Assembly: GCF_014466955.1 (NCBI RefSeq) | Contig: NZ_AP023396.1 | Location: forward strand, 248,001-312,000 | Source: Nocardia wallacei | GTDB lineage: Bacteria; Actinomycetota; Actinomycetes; Mycobacteriales; Mycobacteriaceae | DNA length: 64,000 nt | Direction: 5' to 3' | Shown here: positions 12,396 to 19,473 of the stretch, in pieces | How positions within the stretch are numbered: the stretch's first letter is position 1 | Layout: every line of letters starts with the position of its first letter | Made by a program: the position numbers and the translations under genes | Notes under the pieces: generated by a model | Databases searched by the model: none | What the model saw: only the letters and a program-made list of their open reading frames with translations | What the model was told of the DNA's origin: nothing

Positions 12396-13162
12396 GTGGT
12401 TCCTTCGGTTTCCGCTGCGGCGACACCGAGATCGCCGAGCAGCCCCCGGCGCAGTGTCACGAATCGGGAGTCCTCGCGGCGGCGCGGCCGCGGCAGCTCG
12501 ACGCGAATGTCGTTGGTGATGCGGCCGTCCGCGAGCACGAGCACGCGGTCCGCCAGCAGCAGCGCCTCGTCGACATCGTGGGTGACCAGCAGCACGCTCG
12601 GCCGGTGCCGCGCCCACAACTGCAACACCAAGGCGTGAACAGTGATGCGGGTCAACGCATCCAGCGCGCTGAACGGTTCGTCGAGCAACAGCAGATCCGG
12701 GTCGCGGACCAGCGCCCGCGCCAGTGACGCGCGCTGTGCCTCACCGCCGGACAGGGTCAGCGGCCAGGCATCGGCACGCTCGGACAGCCCGACCTCGGCC
12801 AGCGCCGCCCGCGCGGCCGCCTTCGGATTACTGTGCCGCAGTCCGAGAGTCAGGTTGGCGTGCACGCGTTTCCACGGCACCAGCCGCGGTTCCTGGAACG
12901 CGACGGCCACGTCACCGGCGACGGTGAGTTCGCCGTCGTGCGACCGGTCCAGTCCGGCGAGGGCGCGCAGCAGCGTCGACTTGCCGGTCCCGCTGCGCCC
13001 CAGCAGCGCGACGAACTCGCCTCGTTCGATATCGAGATCCAGTCCGTCCAGCACCACCCGATCACCGAAAGCTTTGCTCAACTTGCGAATTCGCGCCACC
13101 ACGGGCGCGGCGGCGGGCGCGTCCGCCGCGGCCGTCAATTCCCCAAGAACCCGCGTCGCCAT
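12392..13162 (-). CDS. ssuB: Sulfonate ABC transporter ATPase
   Basis: 256 aa from ATG 13162, overlapping the 3' end of ssuC by 28 bp. It has Walker A GRSGTGKST, Q-loop FQEPRLVPW, signature LSGGEAQRASLARAL, Walker B LLLLDEPFSALD and switch LLVTHDVDEALLLADRV. The PRLVPW segment is typical of the SsuB/TauB/NrtD group. It powers uptake through SsuC. Overlap at both ends shows a tightly coupled operon. Confidence 0.93.
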   Translation of the reverse strand: MATRVLGELTAAADAPAAAPVVARIRKLSKAFGDRVVLDGLDLDIERGEFVALLGRSGTGKSTLLRALAGLDRSHDGELTVAGDVAVAFQEPRLVPWKRVHANLTLGLRHSNPKAAARAALAEVGLSERADAWPLTLSGGEAQRASLARALVRDPDLLLLDEPFSALDALTRITVHALVLQLWARHRPSVLLVTHDVDEALLLADRVLVLADGRITNDIRVELPRPRRREDSRFVTLRRGLLGDLGVAAAETEGTT

Positions 13163-13959
13163 ACCAGCGCCTTCCTCTCGATCAGCCGGACCACGGCGTC
13201 GGTGAGCAGGCCCAGCACGCTGTAGACCAGCAGCCCGACCACGATGACGTCGGTGCGCAGGAACTCCCGGGCGTCGTTGATCAGAAAGCCCAGGCCCGCA
13301 TCGGCGTTCACCTGTTCGGCGACGATCAGCGCGAGCCACGCCACCCCGAGTGACTGCCGCAGTCCGACCAGGGTCTGCGGCAGCGCGCCGGGCAGCACGA
13401 TGTGGCCGATCGTCGCGAGGCGGGACAGTCGTTGCACGCGAGCGACTTCGGCGAGCTTGCCGTCCACGCCGCGAATTCCGGCGAAGGTGTTGAGGTAGAG
13501 CGGAATCGCGACGCCGAAGGCGACCAGCACGATCTTGGGCAGCTCACCGATGCCGAACCACAGGATCAGCAGTGGGATCAGGCCGTAGAACGGCAGCGTG
13601 CGCAGCATCTGCATGGGCGGGTCGACGATGTGCTCACCGAGCAGGCTGAGCCCGGCGATCACCGCGAGGGCGACGCCGATCACCGCGCCGATGCCGAAGC
13701 CGATGGCGGCCCGCTGCAGGGAAACCGAGATCGCCTCGGTGAGGGTGCCGTCGCGGAGAAGCTCGATCGCGGTGTCCACCACCGTGGTCGGCGCGGCGAG
13801 CAGCCGCTCCGGCAGCACGCCGGTGGCGCTGGCGAGTTGCCAGAGCGCCACGATCGACACCGGCGAGACCAGGCGCACCCAGCGCGAGGACGGTAATCGC
13901 GGGAGCCGGACCGGCGTCGACCGCAGGGCAAGTGATGACAACTCGAAAACCTCGTGCAC
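13135..13959 (-). CDS. ssuC: Sulfonate ABC transporter permease
   Basis: 274 aa from GTG 13959, first gene of ssuCBAD. It contains about six hydrophobic segments and the SsuC/TauC pattern: LPERLLAAPTTVVDTA, SLQRAAIGFGIGAVIGVALAV, MLRTLPFYGLIPLLILWFGIGELPKI and the EAA-loop-like VARVQRLSRLATIGHIVLPGALPQTLVGLRQSLGVAW. It forms the membrane channel for sulfonate import. No clear Shine-Dalgarno precedes the GTG. The 130-bp gap upstream should hold the promoter, but I see no riboswitch or Cys-Cys leader peptide there. Confidence 0.92.
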   Translation of the reverse strand: MHEVFELSSLALRSTPVRLPRLPSSRWVRLVSPVSIVALWQLASATGVLPERLLAAPTTVVDTAIELLRDGTLTEAISVSLQRAAIGFGIGAVIGVALAVIAGLSLLGEHIVDPPMQMLRTLPFYGLIPLLILWFGIGELPKIVLVAFGVAIPLYLNTFAGIRGVDGKLAEVARVQRLSRLATIGHIVLPGALPQTLVGLRQSLGVAWLALIVAEQVNADAGLGFLINDAREFLRTDVIVVGLLVYSVLGLLTDAVVRLIERKALVWRRGFLGN

Positions 13960-14193
13960 TGGTAGCGGACTGTGTCGGCGGTGCCGAACGGTCGGCGGCC
14001 CGGATTCAGATGGTGCCCGCGGCGGGGCGCGAAGTCACCGGTTGAAATCTGCCTGGTTCTTAGCCCTGACAAAGCGCTGAGAACTCGCTGAGACTTGGCG
14101 CCAGCCGCAGCTGGTTACCCGAGCCGCCACGGCATTCCGGCGAATCCGCCACCCATGAATCCCGAACTGCAGCTGATCCGCCGCAGCCTGATG

Positions 14194-14913
14194 ATGAGGA
14201 ACAAACAGGTGAAGATGAGGAACTTCACCGCTGTCGCCACCATGGTGACAGCGGCAACAAGCATAGCCACCGGAACGTCACACGCGGCGCCGGACCCCGA
14301 CGGAGTCGTGAATTACCAGGCCAGAACCACCGAGACGGCCACCATCATCTCGACCGATGCGGGTTCGCTCGATGTGGACAACGGGGTGTTCACGGTCAAG
14401 GCGGCGGACGGCAGCACGGTCGCCGGGACCGAGTTGTCGTTCCGTGTGGACGATTTCGTCTTCCCGATCGCGGCCCACATCCAGGACCGCACCGCGACGC
14501 TCACCCCGCAATTCGATCTCGCGCACGCCGTCTACCGGCCGGTGGCGCTGCCGTTCGAGGAGCTGGCCCCGTTCAAGACGCCCTACGACCGAGAAGTGGC
14601 TGCCTGGACCCGTCTGACCACCACTATCAGCGCGGGCGCCACGATCGGCACGCTGGTCGGCGGGATCGCGGGCGGCGCCGTCGGGTGCGTGCTGGGCGGC
14701 ATCGCGGGCGCCACGGTGGCCGCCGCCGCCATCGTCGGCCTTTTCGGCGCGTTCCTGCCCGCCGCGGTGATCGGCTGCCTCGGCGGCATCATCGCCGTCG
14801 GCGCGCTGGGCACGCTGGCCGGTCAGCTGCTGGTCACGGCCCCCGTGGCGGTGCTGGCGGCGGCGCAGTACTTCACCACCGTCAATCAGCCGTTCGCACC
14901 GGCTCCGAAGTAG
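14194..14913 (+). CDS. Secreted protein with glycine-zipper hydrophobic domain
   Basis: 239 aa from ATG 14194; ATG 14215 is an alternative and upstream ATGs are less likely. The start MRNKQVKMRNFTAVAT gives a basic n-region, hydrophobic core and cleavage near TSHA-APD. A beta-rich domain (VNYQARTTETATIIS, VDDFVFPIAAHI, TATLTPQFDL) is followed by a G/A-rich hydrophobic stretch with glycine-zipper spacing (TLVGGIAGGAVGCVLGGIAGA). I have seen this two-part architecture repeatedly in Nocardia proteins of unknown function (DUF8020-like). It is divergent from ssuC. Role unknown, perhaps envelope-associated. Confidence 0.75.
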   Translation: MRNKQVKMRNFTAVATMVTAATSIATGTSHAAPDPDGVVNYQARTTETATIISTDAGSLDVDNGVFTVKAADGSTVAGTELSFRVDDFVFPIAAHIQDRTATLTPQFDLAHAVYRPVALPFEELAPFKTPYDREVAAWTRLTTTISAGATIGTLVGGIAGGAVGCVLGGIAGATVAAAAIVGLFGAFLPAAVIGCLGGIIAVGALGTLAGQLLVTAPVAVLAAAQYFTTVNQPFAPAPK

Positions 14914-15199
14914 GTGGGAAGGCCCGGCGCGGTGCGCCGGGGGACGCCGATCCCGTCCGGAAGCCGTGCCGGGCGGGACCGGTCGGAGTCCGAATGGCAC
15001 TGCGGCACAAGGTATATCGTGTACCGAAGGATCGCGGCGGAGGGTGCGGCGTACCGGCGTCGCCCGTTCCGGTCCGGCGATGCGATCCCGGCGAGCGAAA
15101 CCCTCGCATTCCCTATATAGGGGGTGATGTAGTGGAGATCGCGCCGGGTGCTCGGGTACCGCGCTCGGCGCCCCTTCGAGGCGCACACTGGGAGCGACG
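14914..15199. other. Intergenic region with palindromes
   Basis: No gene is convincing here. A perfect 12-bp palindrome CCCTATATAGGG lies at 15111-15122, and an inverted repeat GGTA-N7-TACC lies near 15010-15025. Both are AT-richer than their surroundings and could be operators or part of the promoter for the flavin-reductase gene. Confidence 0.5.
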
Positions 15200-15259
15200 A
15201 TGAGCAGACCGCGCACGGTGGCCGACGTAGTCGAGATCGAGCTGGTGAATCATGGCTGA
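15200..15259 (+). CDS. Candidate 19-aa upstream peptide, coupled to flavin reductase
   Basis: ATG 15200 with GGGAG 5 nt upstream encodes MSRPRTVADVVEIELVNHG. Its TGA lies inside the first codons of the next gene (15257-15259 against ATG 15252). The arrangement fits translational coupling or a regulatory leader peptide. It has no Cys pair. The next gene has no Shine-Dalgarno of its own that I can see. No homologue recognised. Confidence 0.4.
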   Translation: MSRPRTVADVVEIELVNHG

Positions 15260-15773
15260 GCTGCACGAAATTCCCGCCGACGGCGCCGGTCTCCGCCGCG
15301 CCTTCGCCGCGTTCCCCAGTGGCGTCGTCGCGGTGTGCGCCGAAATCGGCGGTGTCCCATACGGATTGGCGGTCAGCACCTTCGTCCCGGTGTCGCTGGA
15401 CCCGCCGCTGGTGTCGTTCTGTGTGCAGAACAGCTCCACCACCTGGCCTCGGCTGTCCGCGGCCAGCTATCTGGGCCTGAGCCTGCTGGGCACCGAGCAG
15501 CACGGAGCCGCCCGGTCGCTCAGCTCCAAGAACGGCGACCGCTTCCGGGACCTGGAACTGCATCGCGGGGCCGGACATTCGGTCTTCGTCGACGGCGCCT
15601 CGGCGTGGCTCGAGGGTGTGATCGAGACCCAGGTTCCCGCCGGCGATCACCAGGTGGTCATCCTGCGGGTCCGGCGCCTGGCGACGCGGGCCGAGGTCGA
15701 CCCGCTGGTCTTCCACGGCAGCCGTTTCCGCCGCCTGCATCCGGAAGAGGTGCGCAATGGTGTCGCCCACTGA
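15252..15773 (+). CDS. Flavin reductase (NAD(P)H:FMN oxidoreductase domain)
   Basis: 173 aa. The pattern LRRAFAAFPSGVVAVCAEIGG...GLAVSTFVPVSLDPPLVSFCVQNSSTTWPRL is that of the HpaC/flavin-reductase-like (DIM6/NTAB) family, which supplies free reduced FMN to two-component monooxygenases. Its position between ssuCBAD and a cluster with four luciferase-like monooxygenases suggests it is their FMNH2 source. That link is inference from location. The cofactor preference cannot be read from the sequence. Confidence 0.88.
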   Translation: MAELHEIPADGAGLRRAFAAFPSGVVAVCAEIGGVPYGLAVSTFVPVSLDPPLVSFCVQNSSTTWPRLSAASYLGLSLLGTEQHGAARSLSSKNGDRFRDLELHRGAGHSVFVDGASAWLEGVIETQVPAGDHQVVILRVRRLATRAEVDPLVFHGSRFRRLHPEEVRNGVAH

Positions 15774-15930
15774 CCCGGGCGATTCAACCTTCACGCTACC
15801 GCGGCTGCCCCGGTTCCGGCGCGAACTGATCGACGCTTCGTCCGTGTCCGTGGCCGATCCGGCGCAGCGGGCATGGAATTGGGTGAACCTCGACTGGATC
15901 GGTGTGGTCGTCGGCGTCGCGCCGCTGTGA
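15757..15930 (+). CDS. Small hypothetical protein, 57 aa
   Basis: ATG 15757 overlaps the end of the flavin reductase gene by 17 bp and has GGAAGAGG 7 nt upstream. It encodes MVSPTDPGDSTFTLPRL...RRELIDASSVSVADPAQRAWNWVNLDWIG. The codons favour G/C at third position and the product reads like a natural protein. The length is short, so it may be the surviving N-terminus of a larger gene. I recognise no family. Translation is probably coupled to the flavin reductase. Confidence 0.4.
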   Translation: MVSPTDPGDSTFTLPRLPRFRRELIDASSVSVADPAQRAWNWVNLDWIGVVVGVAPL

Positions 15931-16023
15931 CGATTCCGCACGCGCCCGGCCCTGCCGGACGGGCGTCGCAGCCGCGGATGCCTGGAACACGATGAGGGGC
16001 AAGACATCCCGGTCGCGCGTGGA

Positions 16024-16665
16024 TCACAGTGGATGGGACGGGCGGAAACACAGGCGGCGGCGCGGGCCCGGTAGCGGATCGGTATGTGCCACCAGCGTCG
16101 CCGCCAGCCCCCGGGCCTGCAGGTCGTGCAGCTGCATGTCCTGGCTGAAGGCGTCGAGGTGAATGAGCGTGTGCCGCACCAGAGCCGGCCCGATGTCCGG
16201 CGGATCGGTGCAGGCGCGGTAATAGGATTCGACCGCCCGCGGGTCCTCGGTCAGCGCCGCGAGCGCGCCGAGCCGCACCCGCTGGGTCAGCCCGTTCCAG
16301 ATGTGCGCCTCCTCGTCGGTGCGGATCTTGCGCCAGCCGCCCCGATAGTCCAGATCGCGGATGATGTCCCCGGCCGATTTGCCCAGCCGGGTCTCGCAGA
16401 CCACCGCCCACAGCGCGCACAGCCAGCTCAGCGCCAGCAGCGTGGACGGCGGGTGCAGGTCGCCGAGTTCGGCCTCGGCCTGGGCATGGGTGCCCAGGCT
16501 CGCCCACCGGAACACCAGTTCCTCGGTGTCGGCGAGCAGTTCGCCGGGTAGCTCGTCGGCCGCGGGGCGCACGAGCTGCACGGCCCGGCCCGAGGCCAGA
16601 TCCTGTAGCTCCACCATGTCCGCTTCGCCGGTCGGCTCCCAGCGATGCGAATTCCGAGTCATCAT
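16024..16665 (-). CDS. Hypothetical protein, about 213 aa
   Basis: The preferred start is ATGATG at 16665, with GTGGGGA upstream; the frame also extends to 16737. The product is helical and acidic with many Trp and His (LAHTEEL-type segments such as LLADTEELVFRWASLGTHAQAEAEL, DIIRDLDYRGGWRKIRTDEEAHIW). No transmembrane segment or signal peptide is evident, although WLCALWAVV is hydrophobic. I do not recognise the family. It stands alone between the flavin-reductase block and the SDR gene. GC-rich codon usage supports coding. Confidence 0.6.
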   Translation of the reverse strand: MMTRNSHRWEPTGEADMVELQDLASGRAVQLVRPAADELPGELLADTEELVFRWASLGTHAQAEAELGDLHPPSTLLALSWLCALWAVVCETRLGKSAGDIIRDLDYRGGWRKIRTDEEAHIWNGLTQRVRLGALAALTEDPRAVESYYRACTDPPDIGPALVRHTLIHLDAFSQDMQLHDLQARGLAATLVAHTDPLPGPRRRLCFRPSHPL

Positions 16666-16779
16666 CGGTGGTCCCCACTCGCTACGACTGCCACATCCAC
16701 TCGGATTGAGCCACGAATACCGCACCGGCGCAAGCAAAAGCGGGGCATCCGGTTCGTCAGCGGGGTCCGCGCGTCCGGC

Positions 16780-17643
16780 TCACTCCACCGCCGAGGACCG
16801 CTCCGGCTCCTCGAGCAGCCTGCTGAACTGCCGGTTCGCGATGCGCATGACGATCTCGTAGGGCAGCGCGAATTTCCGCGCGAACCAGTACGCCACGCGG
16901 ATGTCGAACGACGTGTGCACCAGGTAGCGATTGCGCTCGACGCCCGCGATGATCCGGTCGGCCACGTGCTCCGGGCTCGCCGCGTGTCCCTCGAACAGGC
17001 CGGTCAGCTTCCGCACCCGCGGATCGTCGCGGTCGACCCCGACGATCTGCACCGTGCCCACCAGCGGCGTCCGCACCGCACCCGGCACCACCAGGCTCAC
17101 CCCGATGCCGTGCCGCTCCAGATCGAACCGCAGCACCTCCGAGATACCGCGCAGCCCGAACTTGCTGCCGCTGTAGGCGGCGTGCCAGGGCAGGGCGAGC
17201 AGCCCGGCCGCCGAGGACACGTTCACCAGATGACCACCGCGCCCGGCCCGCACCATCGGCGGCAGGAAATTCTCGATGATGTGGATGGGCCCCATCAGGT
17301 TCACGTCGATGACCGAGCGCCAGTGCCGGTGCTCGAGATTCTCCACGGTGCCCCAGGTGGCGATGCCGGCGATATTCATGACCACGTCGAGGCTGCCGTG
17401 CTCGGCGTGCACCCGCTCGGCCCACGCGGTCACGGCGTCGTAGTCCGACACGTCGAGCGCCTGTAGCGCTGCCACCCGGCCCCCGGCCGCCTCGACCAGC
17501 TCCGCCGTCGCCCGCAGTCCGGGTTCGGCGATGTCGGTCAGGAACAGCTGTGCCCCCTTGCGCGCCGCGGCCAGCGCGGTGGCCCGGCCGATGCCGCTGG
17601 CCGCGCCGGTGATCAGGCACTTCCGGCCGGTCAGGTCTTTCAT
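16780..17643 (-). CDS. Short-chain dehydrogenase/reductase
   Basis: 287 aa. Classical SDR: cofactor motif TGAASGIG (residues 13-20), NIAG, catalytic S...YSGSK with VNVSSAAG, AAYSGSKFGL and VVPGAVRTPL. The acidic residue after beta2 (TDIAEPG) favours NAD(H). The C-terminal 60 residues (YLVHTSFDIRVAYWFARKFALPYEIVMR) resemble membrane-associated mycobacterial SDRs. Substrate unknown. It is divergent from the riboswitch-led operon, with about 190 bp between its start and the riboswitch. Confidence 0.88.
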   Translation of the reverse strand: MKDLTGRKCLITGAASGIGRATALAAARKGAQLFLTDIAEPGLRATAELVEAAGGRVAALQALDVSDYDAVTAWAERVHAEHGSLDVVMNIAGIATWGTVENLEHRHWRSVIDVNLMGPIHIIENFLPPMVRAGRGGHLVNVSSAAGLLALPWHAAYSGSKFGLRGISEVLRFDLERHGIGVSLVVPGAVRTPLVGTVQIVGVDRDDPRVRKLTGLFEGHAASPEHVADRIIAGVERNRYLVHTSFDIRVAYWFARKFALPYEIVMRIANRQFSRLLEEPERSSAVE

Positions 17644-17834
17644 GAGCGGAACTCCTAGCAGCTTCAGAACAACTGTGTTTTCACACTAGAGTATTGCGAA
17701 CAGCACTGTACACAAAGGGTGTCCTCGCTTGTGCAATTCCCGGGTCCGCTGGGGAAAACCGGTTGCCAACAGTTGGATTCACGGTGATCGGGAGGGCAGA
17801 CACCGGATCCAGGCTGCTTTACCGTCGATTTCAC
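17644..17834. promoter_or_regulatory. Divergent promoter region of SDR gene and riboswitch operon
   Basis: The stretch is AT-richer than the surroundings near 17670-17710 (GTGTTTTCACACTAGAGTAT), where the SDR promoter or a TetR-type operator could lie; GTGTTTTCACAC is a partial palindrome. The riboswitch transcript must start before 17835. No protein is convincing. Confidence 0.4.
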
Positions 17835-17922
17835 CCATCCAGAGCGGTTGAGAGACCTGGCTCGACGAGACCGCAGCAACCCCCCGCTCGCCGGGTGCGG
17901 GTGCTACCGCCAGGGCCGATGG
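17835..17922 (+). promoter_or_regulatory. SAM riboswitch (S-box family)
   Basis: The sequence has the S-box order: AGAGCGGTTGAGAGA, CTGGCTCGACGAGACCGC, GCAACC, a variable hairpin, GGGTGCTACCGCC, then the closing strand. P1 pairs CCATC (17835-17839) with GATGG (17918-17922). The likely ribosome site GGAGG (17921-17925) overlaps the 3' strand of P1, so SAM binding could block translation. In this family high SAM means sulfur sufficiency and turns expression off. This fits the sulfur-scavenging operon downstream. Confidence 0.85.
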
Positions 17923-17936
17923 AGGATCGCGATTCC

Positions 17937-18074
17937 ATGAGCACACTGGCCGCCGCAGAGTCGTCCGGCGTGGTACCGGCCGACGAGGAGGACGCGCTAC
18001 CCGTCGCGCGGACCTGGCATCCGTGGCGATGGCTGGTCGGGACGGTCGCGAAATTCGAGGTGTGCGTGGCATGA
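17937..18074 (+). pseudogene. 45-aa ORF, probable stump of a deleted permease gene
   Basis: ATG 17937 follows the riboswitch ribosome site and encodes MSTLAAAESSGVVPADEE...VARTWHPWRWLVGTV, then AKFEVCVA and stop. The HPWRWLVGTV segment is how many amino-acid-type ABC permeases begin, just before their first transmembrane helix; here the helix is missing. The stop overlaps the next ATG (ATGA). I infer a deletion joining the start of a permease gene to the monooxygenase gene. It may still work as a leader that couples translation to the riboswitch. Confidence 0.5.
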
Positions 18075-19141
18075 AATTCCTTCTGCTGACATTGATTACG
18101 CACCAGCCCGATCCGGTGACCGGTGCCACGGAGTCTCCGGCGCAGCGTTTGCGGCGGGTGGTCGACAGTGCTCGTCTCGCAGCGGAACTCGGTTATGACG
18201 GGTTCGCCGTCGGTGAGCGGCACGAGGATCCGTTCATCTCCTCCGCGCCGCCGGTGGTGCTTTCCCACATCGCCGCGGTGACCGCGCGGATCGCGCTGTT
18301 CACCGGGGTCACCACGCTGAGCCTGCTGGATCCGGTGCGGGCCTTCGAGGACTATTCGACGCTGGACAATCTCTCCGGTGGGCGGCTCGAACTGATCATC
18401 GGCAAGGGCAACGGGGCCGCGCAGGCACAGTTGTTCCACGTCACCGCCGAAGATCAGTGGGACCGCAATAGCGAAGGGTACGAGCTGTTCCGGCAGTTGT
18501 GGGAGCACGACAGCGTCACCTGGAGCGGACGGTTCCGGCCCGCGCTGACCGAGGCCAAGGCGCTGCCGCGCCCGCTGCAACCGCGCCTGCGCATCTGGCA
18601 CGGCAGCGCCACCAGCCGGGAATCGGTGGATCTGGCCGCTCGCCACGGTGACCCGCTGTTCTCGGCCAATGTCACCTACCCCATCGAGCCGTATGCCGAA
18701 CTGGTGCGGCACTATCGGGAGCGCTGGTCCGCCTACGGCCACGACCCCGCGGACGCCCTCGTCGGCGCGGGCACGGCCGGTTTCCACGTGACCCGCGACT
18801 CGCAGGACGCACTCGAGCGGTACCGGCCGATCTTCGAGGCCCGGCAGGCGACCGCGCGAAAGCACGGTCTTCCCATCGTTTTCCGGACCGTCGAGGACTT
18901 CGTGGAGCGCAGCTCGGCGCTGGTCGGCAGCCCGCAGCAGGTCCTGGACAAGGTGCTGCGCTACCACGAGCAGTTCGGGCACGAGGTGATCCATCTGTCC
19001 GCCGACGGTGACGGCTTCACCGACAAGCAGCACCGAGAAAGTCTCGAACTGTTCCAGTCGGAGGTAGCCCCCGCCCTGCGCCGACGCATCCCCTCTCGCG
19101 AGCTGGGCGCGCAGCGATACGCCGAAACGGTCCTCCGATGA
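18071..19141 (+). CDS. Luciferase-like FMN-dependent monooxygenase (CE1758-like)
   Basis: 356 aa from ATG 18071, coupled by ATGA to the short ORF behind the riboswitch. Barrel motifs: RLAAELGYDGFAVGERHEDPF, TGVTTLSLLDPVRAFEDYSTLDNLSGGRLELIIGKGNG, and LVGSPQQVLDKVL near the C-terminus. It resembles the corynebacterial CE1758/CE1759-type LLM oxidoreductases. With the riboswitch, it is probably an organosulfur-oxidising enzyme using reduced flavin. The substrate is not known. The reduced flavin could come from the 15252 product. Confidence 0.85.
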   Translation: MKFLLLTLITHQPDPVTGATESPAQRLRRVVDSARLAAELGYDGFAVGERHEDPFISSAPPVVLSHIAAVTARIALFTGVTTLSLLDPVRAFEDYSTLDNLSGGRLELIIGKGNGAAQAQLFHVTAEDQWDRNSEGYELFRQLWEHDSVTWSGRFRPALTEAKALPRPLQPRLRIWHGSATSRESVDLAARHGDPLFSANVTYPIEPYAELVRHYRERWSAYGHDPADALVGAGTAGFHVTRDSQDALERYRPIFEARQATARKHGLPIVFRTVEDFVERSSALVGSPQQVLDKVLRYHEQFGHEVIHLSADGDGFTDKQHRESLELFQSEVAPALRRRIPSRELGAQRYAETVLR

Positions 19142-19473
19142 ACCGATACATCAGGCCCACAAAGCATTCGGGCAATCACAACATCGCGGGTGATGGCGGT
19201 ATGCCGGTGGTTTGGCCCGTGTGGTCGGGCGCAGACGGTGCGGCGGTCGACCGGTGCGTGGGGTTCGCGGAGCGGGCGGGCCATCACGGCATCCCGGTGA
19301 ACCGGCTCGTGTGGTCGGCGGCGCGTGCAGACGATTGCGGTAGGCCGGTGGGTTGGCGCATTCGGTTCTCGGAGCGGGTGGGCGAAGGGCGTACCGCCGT
19401 GGCTCGGCGCTCGGGGTTCTCGAAGCGTGCAGGTGGGGTGCCTGTGTGTGGGTGGGTGGGGGTGTCGGGGTGA
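19138..19473 (+). CDS. Repeat-containing 111-aa ORF bridging two operon genes
   Basis: The frame starts at ATG 19138, overlapping the monooxygenase stop (ATGA), and stops at TGA 19471-19473, overlapping the GTG of the next permease (GTGA). It holds about two and a half degenerate copies of a unit of roughly 33 residues: ...P-V-x(3)-V-W-S-x-A-D...F-[AS]-E-R-[AV]-G. The product is rich in Arg, Gly, Val and Trp, with no signal or membrane segment. Either it is a real coupled small protein or an expanded GC-rich repeat that happens to keep an open frame. I recognise no family. Confidence 0.4.
   Translation: MNRYIRPTKHSGNHNIAGDGGMPVVWPVWSGADGAAVDRCVGFAERAGHHGIPVNRLVWSAARADDCGRPVGWRIRFSERVGEGRTAVARRSGFSKRAGGVPVCGWVGVSG

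Noticed and set aside
13960..14090. Riboswitch or Cys leader upstream of ssuC
   Set aside because: I looked for the S-box core and for short ORFs with consecutive Cys codons; neither is present on the relevant strand.
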